A stretch of DNA of 64,000 bases from Oryza sativa Japonica Group (taxonomy: Eukaryota > Streptophyta > Magnoliopsida > Poales > Poaceae): positions 29,401,501 through 29,465,500 of the forward strand of contig NC_089041.1 of assembly GCF_034140825.1 (NCBI RefSeq), written 5' to 3'. Positions within the stretch are counted from its first letter, which is position 1, and every line of letters begins with the position of its first letter. Shown here piece by piece: positions 23,555-37,162 of this stretch. A program made the translations under genes and the position numbers. Under the pieces are notes generated by a model that ran no database searches, was not told the origin of the DNA, and was given only the letters and a program-made list of their open reading frames with translations.

Positions 23555-26501
23555 ATGTATAAGGCTAAAAGGACTGCTGCCCAGAAAGTAAGGCGCTGCC
23601 TTGGAAAATATGAGCTTGGACGCGCAATTGGTCAAGGAACTTTTGCAAAGGTTAGGTTTGCAAAGAACATGGAGACCGGTGATCATGTTGCTATTAAGAT
23701 CCTTGACAAAGCGAAGGTTCAGAAGCACAGATTAGTCGAACAGGTTATTTTCAGAGTCAGATAATTACTCACAATATTTTGTTCTACTTTCCTAGATTTT
23801 TTGCAACAACGAAAATAGCCAAAAGTATCTAGAAAAAAAATATTCCTGTGTACGCGCCAGCTGTGCTCATGCCACTCTAAAGTCTAAACTCTATTGCAGA
23901 TTAGACGGGAAATTTGTACAATGAAGTTGATACAACACCCCAATGTTGTTCACCTGCATGAGGTAAATCTAAAGCATGAGAGACAAGAATATATCTTTCA
24001 TTATTACCATGTTGCTAGTTTGAAACTTTGTGCAGTAGTACACCCAAGCCTTCTGTTTATGATAACTTGGATTACTTTTGTGGTGTTTTATAACAGGTGA
24101 TGGGAAGTAAAACAAGGATTTTCATTGTTCTAGAATATGTGATGGGAGGAGAGCTCCATGATATTATTGTTAGTACTATTATACCTCTGAGGCTCTGATC
24201 CCCTGTATGACATTTTTCCTTTGCAGTAGCTGTAATTGAAGTAATCTCCACTTACTTTTTTTTTTGCATGACAATTAAGTGAATTTCAATAACTTCATAA
24301 ATTATAACCAGGCCACAAGTGGAAGGTTGAAGGAGGATGAAGCACGGAAATACTTTCAGCAACTGATCAACGCCGTAGATTACTGCCACAGTAGGGGTGT
24401 ATACCACAGAGACCTGAAGGTCTAGTGTTAACCCCATTGCTCTGGTTTATAAGTTATAACTATGATCTGGCATAAACAATTGGAAATTGACAAATTGATG
24501 TTTTATGCATGACAGTTAGAGAATTTGTTGCTTGATACTGCCGGGAACATCAAAGTCTCGGACTTTGGCCTAAGTGCTATATCTGAGCAAGTGAAGGTAA
24601 TATCACACAACTACTCGAAAGTTAAAAAAAAAAGGTTCCTGCACATCTATATTGTTTCTATGTCGATTGATTGCCTTTTTTACTGTGTGTGTGTGTCAAT
24701 TAACTTCAACTCTGTCAGGCTGATGGATTACTACATACTACATGTGGAACACCTAATTATGTTGCTCCTGAGGTAACATTTGCTTGTACAACTTCTCTTA
24801 TTTTTCTTTATCCAGAAATGAGTTTCTCCTATAATAAATATCTTTCTGTTTTGTAGGTTATTGAAGATAAGGGCTACGATGGTGCTCTTGCAGACCTTTG
24901 GTCATGTGGAGTAATTCTTTTTGTGCTGCTTGCAGGATATCTTCCTTTTGAGGATGAAAATATTGTCTCCCTTTATAACAAGGTAAATTTAGAAATTTAA
25001 CCAAATCTTGAACACCAATATACCAGGTTATGATACATTTTTTTTTGTCATTCTGATGACAGATTTCTGGAGCTCAGTTTACTTGTCCCTCTTGGTTTTC
25101 TGCTGAAGCTAAGAGGCTCATTGCTAGAATTCTGGATCCAAATCCTGCTACTGTAAGTTTTTTGACACTTACAAAATGTGGATAGAAGCTCTTACAGAAG
25201 TGACATTTTGAAGTTTGTTTAAACTTTAAATCTTTTATTTTTTATCACTGATTGTACTGACTAGATAAAGTTGCAATTTGGATCAGTAATCAGTGCCCAA
25301 AATTACTTGTTTCTTCTTACTTGGTTTTCTTTGTTGCCAACCAGCGGATAACTACTTCTCAAGTGCTACAAGATCAATGGTTCAAAAAAGGCTATGAGTC
25401 CCCTGTTTTCGATGACAAATATTACCCTTATTTCCACGATGTTTATGATGCTTTTGGAGACTCAGAAGTGAGTTAATTAATCAATAGTATTATATCTACA
25501 AGGGTACTTATCCTTTTGTGCTTCAGATGTTCATAATCTTAAATATACCGTCTAATAAATTTGCCAGGAAAAACATGTGAAAGAGGCTATGGAAGAGCAG
25601 CCAACCTTGATGAATGCCTTTGAGTTGATTTCACTAAATAAGGGTCTGAATCTAGACAATTTTTTTGAGTCTGATAAGGTAAGGATCTTTTCTGATTGCA
25701 GCAGTATGGTTAATGAGCCAGTGGGCAGTGGGATCAAATATGCACGTATCATAAACATTTTTCATAAATTACTTCAGAAACTATGCAATTATTGCAGTGG
25801 ACTCACTTTTTTATTTAAACATGACAGAAGTACAAGAGAGAGACAAGATTTACATCGCAGTGCCCTCCGAAAGAAATCATCAATAGGATCGAAGAAGCTG
25901 CTAACTTACTAGGATTTAATATTCAGAAGAGAAACTACAGGGTATGCTAAGAATCCTTGCAAGTAATGTTTGTCTTACTAGTACCACTTTCAGCTCATTT
26001 GTACAAACTATGAAGAAGTTGAATATCACAATGTGAGATTACCTTTATCACCCCTGCGCTGCGTCCTGAACCATGACAAGCATCTCACTCGTTTTTTTCT
26101 ACTGTTCTATTTAGATGAGAATGGAGAATATAAAGGAAGGAAGAAAAGGACATCTAAACATTGCAACTGAGGTATAGAAAACACAAAATTAAAGAAGATA
26201 TCTGTCACAAGAAACATGAGGATTGATCAAAATATTATCCCGCTGTATAGGTTTTCCAAGTGGCACCATCCTTACATGTGGTTGAGCTCAAAAAGGCCAA
26301 GGGAGATACCCTGGAGTTTCAAAAGGTATATGTCTATCAATGGGGTTACTCTTATTATGGTCAATTGATCACCTTCAGTTTTGTTTAAATGACAAAGTAA
26401 CTGAGCAAAATTATTACTATGAACAGTTCTACCAAACGCTCTCGACGCAACTAAAAGATGTTGTTTGGGAATTAGAAGATGCGGCTGAGGATATGAGCTA
26501 A
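23555..26501 (+). CDS. CIPK3: CBL-interacting protein kinase (SnRK3), 445 aa, 14 exons
   Basis: Exons: 23555-23743, 23900-23962, 24097-24168, 24312-24419, 24516-24596, 24719-24772, 24857-24982, 25063-25152, 25345-25467, 25568-25678, 25828-25941, 26115-26171, 26251-26325, 26427-26501. The kinase has GQGTFAKV (26-33), Lys48, HRD (140-142), DFG (160-162) and the activation segment [12 protein letters not shown]. The regulatory part has the NAF motif [15 protein letters not shown] (NAF 318-320), which binds CBL calcium sensors and relieves auto-inhibition, then the PP2C-binding region containing [15 protein letters not shown]. Many introns place it in the intron-rich CIPK clade. The symbol is from memory of rice CIPK3 sequence, length and position. 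A GC-poor leader exon ending at 22742 (AAAG before GTATGT) probably lies upstream with a long leader intron. Neighbour genes are independent units. Confidence 0.95.
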
Positions 26502-27729
26502 GCGGAATGAGGTTTGCTGCAGAATAGATTTCAGAGTTTAGTGCTAGATTTCTCTGTACATATCAAAATTTCCGAGTTGCAGTAAATCCTTTTGTTACCC
26601 ATGTATGGATAGATTCATATAAGTACCCAACAGGATTAGGCAACAGCAGGTCACGGCTTCACTGCTCACCATTTGATTTGTTCCTTTTAGAGCAGAAAAT
26701 CTACTCAATTTTATCTTCCACAGATGTAGGTTGACATAGGATCAGTATAACCATGATCAGTGATATGCTCTGAATATTTCCACCATGTGTAATTTGTAGT
26801 ATCGTTGTTTTTGGCACTGTAATAGTATACTACTGTATCAAAAAACATTGTGAAATGAAAGTATTGTATTGAGAGGGTTATTTAACAGGATCTTCTGGAA
26901 TGGAATTGAAGGTAGATGAAATGCAGGTCAGAAGCGAGGAATTTTATGGTCCTTGAGAAAGTAGCTTGAGGTAATTTAGTATCTTAAGATACTTAGTGCT
27001 TAGATGTACCAAATTTTATACTAGAAAATATATAGATACCTTCTAAAGGATAGTAAAATTATCCCCAAAAGCAAAGGATGGATGGTGGGCGCTTGCATCG
27101 AGAACAGCTTCGCCGTAAGCCGCCGCCACTCGACGGAGATGTGGCTCACCTTCTCCGTCTCCGGCGCACGGCGTCCAGATACTTTTCCTCCTTTTCTGCT
27201 TCGATTGGTTCCTGTTTAAATTGGATCTAGCGGCTGAAGTTGGATCGTTCGTGTGGCCAAACTGCCCAACTTGGATCTTAACTCGCGGCCCAAAGTTGGA
27301 TGGGCGGCAGAATCAGGATTGAAATCATTTCACTTTTGTTTTTGTTTTTTTGCCTTTTTTGTTTTTGTTTCTGATAATGGAATTCACTCAGCCTCTGAAT
27401 TGAAAATCATCTCAGTTTGAACCTCAGAATGTTTTGTGGACATTTTACACCAATTACTCTCTCAAGTAGCTGGAGCTACAGTGATGAATCCCTGAATCCA
27501 TTTGGTCCGGTTATGAGTCGATTCAATTAGTTCCCCCAGAGAATACAAGCAGTACCCAGGCAAATATATTTGTGGTAACAAAGTTTTTAAACATCTTCGC
27601 TAAAAAAGAAAGCTCTTAAAGACTTAAACATTTGGATAGATCGAGTTTCATGACGGACTAATCCGGTTTAATTTGAAGCAGCAATCAGCTCCAGCCTCCA
27701 GACAGTGTCAAGACTGTCAGTTACCATAC
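26502..27729. other. 3' flanks of convergent genes CIPK3 (+) and serine hydrolase (-)
   Basis: The first 350 bp are probably the CIPK3 3' untranslated region. From 27070 to 27200 there is a GC-rich island with a 49-codon frame that I do not recognise, followed by T-rich sequence. No complete transposon was found. Confidence 0.35.
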
Positions 27730-29759
27730 TCAAGCTGCAATTTGCTCCACCAGGTTTTCACCGGACTCTGCCACGGTATTACCCTCAGATGGCTTCTCCA
27801 CAATTGAAGCCTTGGCAACATCATCTGCATTCTTGATGTCTTCCAGGATGCTTGAGCTCCACTCAGAAAGCTGCTTCACACTTGCCTCATCTGTGAATGA
27901 ACAATTTCCACTCATTAATACTTAACAAGCAAGCAATGTTGGTGAACAGTTTTAAGAGGAGTGAAAAGAAAAACAAGATGGAATGCAAGTGCTGGGTAGG
28001 GTGCATGCATACCAAGCCTAGGGACAGTGTGGCCCTGGGGATGTCTTATGATGACAGGGTCCTCAAAGGCAGCGGCCAGCTCCTCGGAAGGCACTTTGAG
28101 CCAATCCTTCTCTCCAATGAAATGCACTGATTTCACCTTGATCGGATCCTTATAGGCTACATTGCATATGCTTGGGTCCCTGAACTTGCTCCCAGCTATT
28201 GAGACCATGAACTTGATTGGTGGATGATCATTCAGTACTTTGCCCTAAGTCATTCAGCTTAAGTAAGAATCCAGATGGAACTAGATACTGCAGACTTTGA
28301 ATAACATCTCTCATATAAAGGACTTATCCCATAAAAGAAGTACCCTGCTCAAGTCCATGTTCTAGTGAATGAAATGTTGGTGCAGCTTACAAAAGCTAGC
28401 ACCTAGCTAAACGATACTATTCAGTATTTACCATAGCCTATAGGAGTGGGACTTTATATTTGTACTAGCATTTAACAATTTGAAGCCAAAACACATCACC
28501 AACAACTGAATAGCTCATGGAAACTGCTAGGTTCAAATATGGGACCTTGATGTCACAGTCGTTTCATGAATATTCACACATTATTGCCCTCTGTTCCTTC
28601 AAACTACAACCAAAATTGAAACCTTCTGCAAAATTAAGAGTACAAGTGTACCTGTGCTTGGTAACCTATCAAAAGAGCAGAAAGAGTTGCACCCTGGAAT
28701 GAAAAAGAAATTAACAGATGAGCTGAAGGACATGAGCAGTTGTAAACAAGATGTTAAACAAACAGTAAGGGATTTCGGTCAAAACTGAATTATGATATTG
28801 TTCAGTAAGTCAGTACTGATTAAAAAATCTAAAGGTCTGACCACAACCCATGTCTTTTGGCTTTCCTATGTGAGTGTCTGGTCCAATAGAAAAACGTGAG
28901 TACACAGGATTCTGTAAAAAAAAATGCGAAAGTTTTTGCAACTTGGATATAGAAATAAAATAAGAGATCGACTGCAAGGAGTGAGTGATTATCTATATAC
29001 AGCAGAAGCTTCAGATAATCTAGTGTTGCTCAGTGTGTCGGAACTGAACTCATAAATTACAGCACCTCAAAAGTTGACAATTTAAATGGTGAATGCACTT
29101 ATCTGGAATTTCATATGCAAATTCTTGGCCCAAGATCTCTAGCATGCACATAATAATAACACTCAAGTACCAAGTGGGTCAAATACGTTTCATAGCTAGG
29201 TTCCATTTTTACCTGGGAGAATCCAAGCAGGCCATCAAAAGGTCCATTTTTCACCATGTAATCACACAGGTATGAAATGCACTCATCCAGATTTGTGTAT
29301 TCAGTGAAGTCCTGTGTAGGAACATGCAACAGTAAATAAATGTTTGTCTATCTTTGGTTTGAGCCAAGGCACACTGTATAGTATAGCAACAAAACTGAAA
29401 CTATAGTACAAAGTAAGATCTGACAACGCTATTGCAAGTGTTGTTTCAGTTTGGGTTCCATCTGAAGCATTTAACCTTGTTGAACTGAAACCACTCAAAG
29501 TAGGGTGGGGGAAATATGCCTTCTATCTCTGATTTCCCTCCAGCTGGGAATATGCCATCAGGGAAGACCTGAAAACCAGGAAAATCATGTAAACAATCAA
29601 CAAAGCAATACAAAAACCTGATCTTTGGATCCAGCGTAGTACCATGTCAAATTGTTGGAAGATGGAAGGATTCCATTTGCTGATTTGCTTCTTCAGAAAA
29701 CTCCCACTTGTCCGGAAGCCGTGCAGGCAAAGCACCTTAAATTTCTTGTCCAGCTCCAT
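27730..29759 (-). CDS. FSH1-family serine hydrolase (OVCA2-like), 247 aa, 6 exons
   Basis: Minus-strand exons in order: 29759-29643, 29568-29476, 29311-29213, 28693-28652, 28244-28013 and 27890-27730; all phases agree. The protein opens with KVLCLHGFRTSG, the oxyanion-hole strand of the FSH1 alpha/beta hydrolases. The nucleophile elbow GFSQG at 100-104 (Ser102) is split between exons 3 and 4. Likely acid is Asp164 in FIGEKDWL and the base His189 in GHTVPRL, so the triad looks complete. Relatives are small cytosolic esterases (human OVCA2, yeast FSH1) acting on acyl esters; the plant substrate is not known. The tail after 195 is acidic and probably disordered. The start is the first in-frame ATG; an upstream non-coding exon is possible. 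Confidence 0.9.
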
Positions 29760-30371
29760 GCGCAATCGTGTATGACTCTTACAAGCACAGAATACATTCA
29801 GAAAAAGGCCTTAAGAAGGCCAGGAGCATGTGGTAGTTGCTACCTACTGCCATACTCTCAGAGGCTGCACGCAGCTATCAGTCTATCATTCAACACTTAT
29901 AATTACTAGTAGTTGTTGCAACCTGCCAGGCAACCCTCTTTGAAAGGCATGCCTGCCTTTCCCATTTGCTCAATTCAAATCCAATTCAAACCCCAAAAGA
30001 TCCTTCTCTGCAATTGAACAAATTCTTCTGCATACAAGCAGAAGAAACATATGTAGATCGAAGAAGAGACCAATGGAATAAAAAAAATACCAGATATCCA
30101 ATTGATACTAGACTCGAGCATAAATTGATGAAAAAATATATAACTACATACAGGCCCAACTGCAATCTGGACATACCAAGGACAAGAATTACTGGTTCAC
30201 ATAAAACACAAGAGATCTGAAAACACACTTCAGAGGAACATAGCAGGAAAATCCTTTTTAGCGACTACAGCTAGTAGGATGCTTCACTGGAAATTGATAA
30301 AACAAGTGTTGCATCTTAACTAGGACTATGCAACACACAATCTCCTCTGCCTTAGAGTATGGTTCCATGGC

Positions 30372-32581
<2,210 letters not shown>

Positions 32582-32668
32582 TCAACGAAGAAGAAGAAGA
32601 AGGGAAGCGGAGATGGGAGGAGGAGAGACTTGTGTGGCGTGGCGTCCGGTGGAAGTTTCCCACCCCCG

Positions 32669-32676
32669 ATTTATAC
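32669..32676 (-). promoter_or_regulatory. TATA box of the calmodulin gene
   Basis: On the minus strand the sequence reads CGGTATAAATCGGG, about 120 bp before the calmodulin start codon. Spacing would start transcription near 32640, leaving a leader of about 90 nt with GA-rich sequence (GAAGAAGAAG on the plus strand is TTCTTC on the transcript). Confidence 0.65.
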
Positions 32677-32739
32677 CGCGTCTTCCGTCACCTCCGCTTT
32701 ACCTTCGACCACCTGCTTTTCCCAAACTACCCCTCCTCA

Positions 32740-33196
32740 TTAGTAATGGGTATAATGTTTTTCAAAACATAGACATGAAAATAGTTTCATTTTATTACAG
32801 GATCATATTTTTATTAACATTTTTTTACACTTTAAACCACCCCGAACTCTTTTATCCATCTACACCTAAATTGTCATATGTCAAAAAACATATAATCATG
32901 ATAGTTTATTAAGGAACCGACATACTCAAAATCGCTCTCATATGTTTCAGAAGAGAGTTGAAATGATCTAAAATATATAGTATATAAGAAGATAAAATGG
33001 TCCAAAGTAAAATTTACTTACTTATTTGGTAAAGTTGCATTTTCTTTAGCTTGTCAATGTCCAAATCATCCTATATTTGTGGTGGCATGAGTTTGCTTTG
33101 AGCCAATCCCTCAATTGGTAGGATAAAAAAAAATCAGTCCCTGGATTGGCGGGATTCTACCTAGCTATTCCCTCAGTCCTTTCGCTTAAAAATATA
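32740..33196. other. Intergenic, AT-rich, nothing identified
   Basis: No coding region or complete element. It is the upstream flank of the calmodulin promoter. Confidence 0.35.
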
Positions 33197-33664
33197 CTTC
33201 CTCTGTCCCATTTTAAGTGTAACCATGAGTTTTCGCGTCTAATTTTAACCGTCCGTCTTATTTGAAAATTTTTTATAATTAGTATTTTTTGTTGTTATGA
33301 GATGATAAAATATGAATAGTACTTTACCCGTGACTTATGTTTTTAAATTCTTTATTTTTTCAAATGAGACAGATGATCAAGTTGGGCACGAAAAATCATG
33401 TCTGCACTTAGGCTCTGTTCGTTTCAGGCAGTTCGGAACCCAACTCCCCTGCACGGAAAACGGAGCAATCCATTAGTGTGTGATTAATTAAGTATTTGCT
33501 TTTTTTCAAAAATAGATTAATTTGATTTTTAAGCAACTTTCGTATAGAAACTTTTTGCAAAAAACGCATCGTTTAGCAGTTTGAAAAACGTGTGCGCGGA
33601 AAACGAGGAATAGAAGTTGGAAACCTGCCCAAACGAACAGAGCCTTAAAATGAGACGGAGAGAG
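33197..33664. mobile_element. Stowaway-like MITE, split by a nested element
   Basis: The left end CTTCCTCTGTCCCATTTTAAG follows TA. The matching right end, TTAAAATGAGACGGAGAGAG, lies beyond the inserted element at 33411-33644. Removing the insert leaves a unit of about 230 bp of the same family as those at 51570-51807 and 52276-52512: shared blocks are GTCCGTCTTATTTGAAA and GATGATAAAATATGAATAGT. Confidence 0.8.
33411..33644. mobile_element. Tourist-like (PIF/Harbinger) MITE nested in a Stowaway
   Basis: 234 bp starting GGCTCTGTTCGTTT and ending AAACGAACAGAGCC, a perfect 14-bp inverted repeat. It is flanked by TTA on both sides (33408-33410 and 33645-33647), the target duplication of PIF/Harbinger elements. 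It therefore entered after the outer element. Interior: GCAACTTTCGTATAGAAACT and AAAACGCATCGTTTAGCAGT, blocks common in rice MITEs. Confidence 0.9.
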
Positions 33665-34585
33665 CAACTATCTTTTTATTTAAAATAGAGGAAGTACTAT
33701 TGTACATGTTCCATTGATTCTCTATGTATGCACAAAAGCAAATTCTACAGGATTTTCACATAAAAACAGTTTTATTCTTTCAGAATTTACGTAAAACTCA
33801 TCCCAAACGTCAAAGTACAGCATGTGTGTGAGGGCATTTGTGTAATCTTGAATGTTCCGTCAAGGACAAGCCTCTGTGACTTTACGGCATGTGGGCCTGT
33901 AAAACGGTGGAATTTTCCGATGATGGATGCTTTCTTGACATTTTTAAATGAGCAGAATGACGTATGTACCCTCGACGCGGTTTGGACGCGGAGTGCATTT
34001 TATCAGTAAAGTCCCCCGACTTTCCAAGCTTTCGTGTTATGGCCTTGTGGGCCATATGAAACGTGTTACTACAACTTGGGCCTTTTTCCTGGTTGGATGC
34101 TCGTACTGGGCTTTGGGCCCATCGCCTTTATGTGGGCTCAATTTAAGCTTTCTGATATCATCGTATCATGACAAACTGAAAAGGGATTGGTATGCCCTTT
34201 GATTAGAAATCCTCTTTCTCCCTACAAAATATACATATTAGAGAAACCGAAATATAACAAAGGGATAACAAATCTTGGAACGCAACAAGATAAGAGATGT
34301 GAGCAAACGAACACAACTACAAAACTGACCAACCCTGACACACACACACACAAAAATGTATGAAAGAGTATCGATCACCATCTTTATTCTTCTGGTAGAT
34401 CCTTAATATGGCGTCAGCAAACAAATTGGTGACTGAAAAGCACATCAATGGGTCTGTTTTTGTTCCTAACACTGATGAAATCATCACGGTCCACGCCCTC
34501 AAGATTACCATTATTATTACTATTCCAAAACAATGAATGAACAGAATGCATGACTAATTTGTTCTAGCATTGCCAGCTAATAAAG
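33665..34585. other. Intergenic and 3' flank of the SnRK1 beta gene
   Basis: No supported gene. TGGGCC-type boxes at 33893, 34048, 34078 and 34130 look promoter-like, but no transcription unit can be tied to them. A short (CA)n run lies at 34338-34352. Confidence 0.35.
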
Positions 34586-36878
34586 CTATCTGTCCTCTCT
34601 TTGGATGGCCTTGTAGAGGACTTTGGTGACAAACTTGGACTGGAACCTGAAGGTGGTGCCGAGGGCAGCGACCATGGGTGGGGTGCCCTTGCCGATGAAG
34701 ACATGGCCGAGGACGTTGTGCTTGGGCATGGCGCACTCTCCCTCCTTCCCGCCGGAGCCTCCTCGCGAGTTGAGCACGCCCAGGTGGAGCTGCGGCGGCA
34801 GAGCGGGAGGCTCCTTGGTGAACTCCTTGTCGTCAGGAGCCAGGAAACCGTAGCTGGAGTCCGGCGATGGAGGAGCCATCAGCTCTGACACACTGTCCAC
34901 GCTATCCGGGACATAATCCTGCAAGCATATGCACACCAGTTATACATTCAGGCAATACGCAAACACTGAATTTTCAAGAAGCAGAGATAGGTGATGCATT
35001 CGTAGTGTGTGTTTCAAATGCTAGCAGATAAATCATGATGTGTGGGAATGATCTGTGCAATGCCCAGGCTTTGTGCTCCTTCTTTGGTGCTTTGAGTTGT
35101 AGTCTAATCCTAATTACATTAGAATTGTTTCTCTCATATATATGTGCCTCCAAGTTAGACTCTTGCAAGACACAATGAAGAACATAATTTTATTGATTAT
35201 AACGAAACAAGGGGACAATTGGTTATACTAGTGCAACGATTATTTGCATCATTCAATTGATTCTTACTAGGCGAGAAATATAATTTTCAGATATCTGAGC
35301 TTGGTCCCTTTCTTAATCATCATCAAGTACTTGAGTGGGAATCTCCCTAGCACATTTTCTTGGGTTTAAATAATCATGGTCAAGAGTAAGTTTTGCTGAT
35401 CAAGTTCGCACAAACAATCGTACGTGCAACGGGGAAAAAAGTTGAATGAAAAAAAAATACTCACATGAACATCAATAAGATTTGAAATGGTGCCCATAAT
35501 GTCAGCTTCACGGGGACGATCAGGCTGAAATCTTCTTTCTCCATCAACAATGAATCTATAACGGTAAACTCCAGATGCAAGCCCTAACATGACGCAGTGA
35601 TCCTTTCCACATTTATGGACGAGTTGCCTGTGATACACACTAACAATGTCAGAACAAAATCAGTTCTATCCTTAAGCTTCAGTTTAGGTACTAGAAACAA
35701 AAGGGAAATACTATATGCTATCTCTCCAAAAAATAAAAATGTACTTTGATTTCCAGTTATCCCATGATCCTTCTATATAGACATTCTTCCCTCCAAGAGT
35801 CCACACAAGCAGAGTAGGAATCAGCTTGTCAGGGGGACCATCGTGATCCTCCTCTTGTTCACTCGTTAATATCTGGTTAAATACTGGAGGAGGTCCATCT
35901 ACAGCTCTATGCAATGGAGTTACAGGACTCTGCAGTACATTTATATCAGTGCATTAAAAACACAAAACTTAGAACAATGACATTTGGGAAGAGGTAGACT
36001 GACTTGGCAAGAAACAAGGTAATTAGATCATCTGAAGCGACCGTAAGATTAAACATGTTCGCTAGTAGAGCAACTGAGCAAAGTTGTATGCCTGTACTAC
36101 CTCTGTTTAATACATGAGACGTCTTATTTTTTTCAAATATATATAAAAAATCATGTCTAAGGAACTGATAAATCAAGTCACAACATAATAAATGATAATT
36201 ATATTAATTTTTTATAAGACGAATGGTTAAATGTATCTCAAACAGTCAACAACATCATATACTAAAAAGGAAAAAGGAGGGAGTATTATTCTAGATAAAT
36301 CTGATAAAACAACAGTACATTATTCTACAATTTTAATTGTCAAAGTTGTAACGAATATATTTCATATTATGAACTTTCTAAAGAACATATATTTCAGATC
36401 ATGTTTTTTTAAAAAAAACAAATTGTTAGCAACCAAAATAAATCATAGAATCAGCGAGGAGTCCCCAAAATGCAACGCCGATGAAATTGTGGCATGCACA
36501 TTACAAGTGCGACGCGCGTCACATGCACTGATCGATCAAGAGGATGTATATTGCACATGGATGGGTGGAATTGAAATCGAGATCGAATTGAGTTTAGCGT
36601 GATCTGACCTGCGGCACGAACATGCGCGGGGAGTGCGGCCGCGGGGGGGTCCCCGGCGGGGACGACGACCCTCCGCCGCCGGAGTACCCCGCTGCCGACG
36701 ACGGGGGCCGCACCAGTCCGCCGCTTCCCCCGGCGCCGCCGTACGGCGGGAGGCCAGCACGGTCCATGGGGCGCAGCGAGGAGGAGTAGTCCCCAGCGCC
36801 GGCGCGGTTGCCGCCTCCGCCGCCGTCATCCATTTCGGCGTCGGCGATGTCGTCCAGCCTGCCGCTCGCGTTGCCCAT
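34586..36878 (-). CDS. SnRK1 (AMPK/SNF1) beta subunit, 316 aa, 4 exons
   Basis: Minus-strand exons: 36878-36609, 35929-35745, 35627-35465 and 34918-34586, all in phase. The N-terminus MGNASGRL is a good myristoylation signal, as in plant KIN-beta1 and beta2. A Gly/Pro/Ser-rich linker leads to the glycogen-binding-like domain (about 118-200; VYIEGSWDNWK and GVYRYRFIVDGERRFQPD). The C-terminal ASC domain (about 240-312; HNVLGHVFIGKG and FRFQSKFVTKVLYKAIQ) holds the alpha and gamma subunits together. The complex is the energy-sensing kinase that switches metabolism under starvation and stress. The first intron contains a MITE. A TATA-like sequence unusually close to the start codon is discussed in the findings. 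Number within the rice beta family not assigned. Confidence 0.93.
36097..36283. mobile_element. Stowaway-like MITE in intron 1 of the SnRK1 beta gene
   Basis: Starts CTACCTCTGTTTAATAC after TA and ends AAAAAGGAGGGAG before TA (36284-36285). The interior has GAGACGTCTTATTTTTTTC against TTTTTTATAAGACGAATGGT, typical mirrored subterminal blocks. About 187 bp; the ends have diverged. Confidence 0.6.
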
Positions 36879-36946
36879 CTCCGGCCACCGGCGCCGCACC
36901 ACCTTACCAAGATTATATACACACACGCGGAAGAGGAGGAGAGGAA

Positions 36947-37021
36947 TGGGCCTAAGCCCATTTTTTCACTTATGGGCCCAAATATCTGTTGGGCCGAAAA
37001 TGTGGCTCTGCAGTTTGGGCT
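36947..37021 (-). promoter_or_regulatory. Site II (TGGGCY) cluster upstream of the SnRK1 beta gene
   Basis: TGGGCC, AGCCCA, ATGGGCCCAA, TTGGGCC and TTGGGCT occur within 75 bp, 70-145 bp before the start codon. This is the housekeeping-type arrangement also found before the MAG2-type gene, the GH51 region and the parvulin-rhodanese gene in this window. Confidence 0.65.
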
Positions 37022-37162
37022 TGAGGAAGCTTGTTGGTCTTTATAAGTCAAGATTTACATTTTAAAACTTAAACTGATTTTATGTTTTTTAATCGTGGTT
37101 AATTTAATAATATTTGTTTTTATCACTAAGAACACATATAAAATTTTACCTATAAATTATTA

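Noticed and set aside
27079-27228. 49-codon GC-rich frame (MDGGRLHREQLRRK...) between CIPK3 and the serine hydrolase
   Set aside because: Too short, no recognisable family and no splice continuation; may be a leftover gene fragment.
33890-34145. TGGGCC-rich stretch as a promoter of a missing gene
   Set aside because: No coding region, leader or TATA box follows on either strand before the 3' end of the SnRK1 beta gene.
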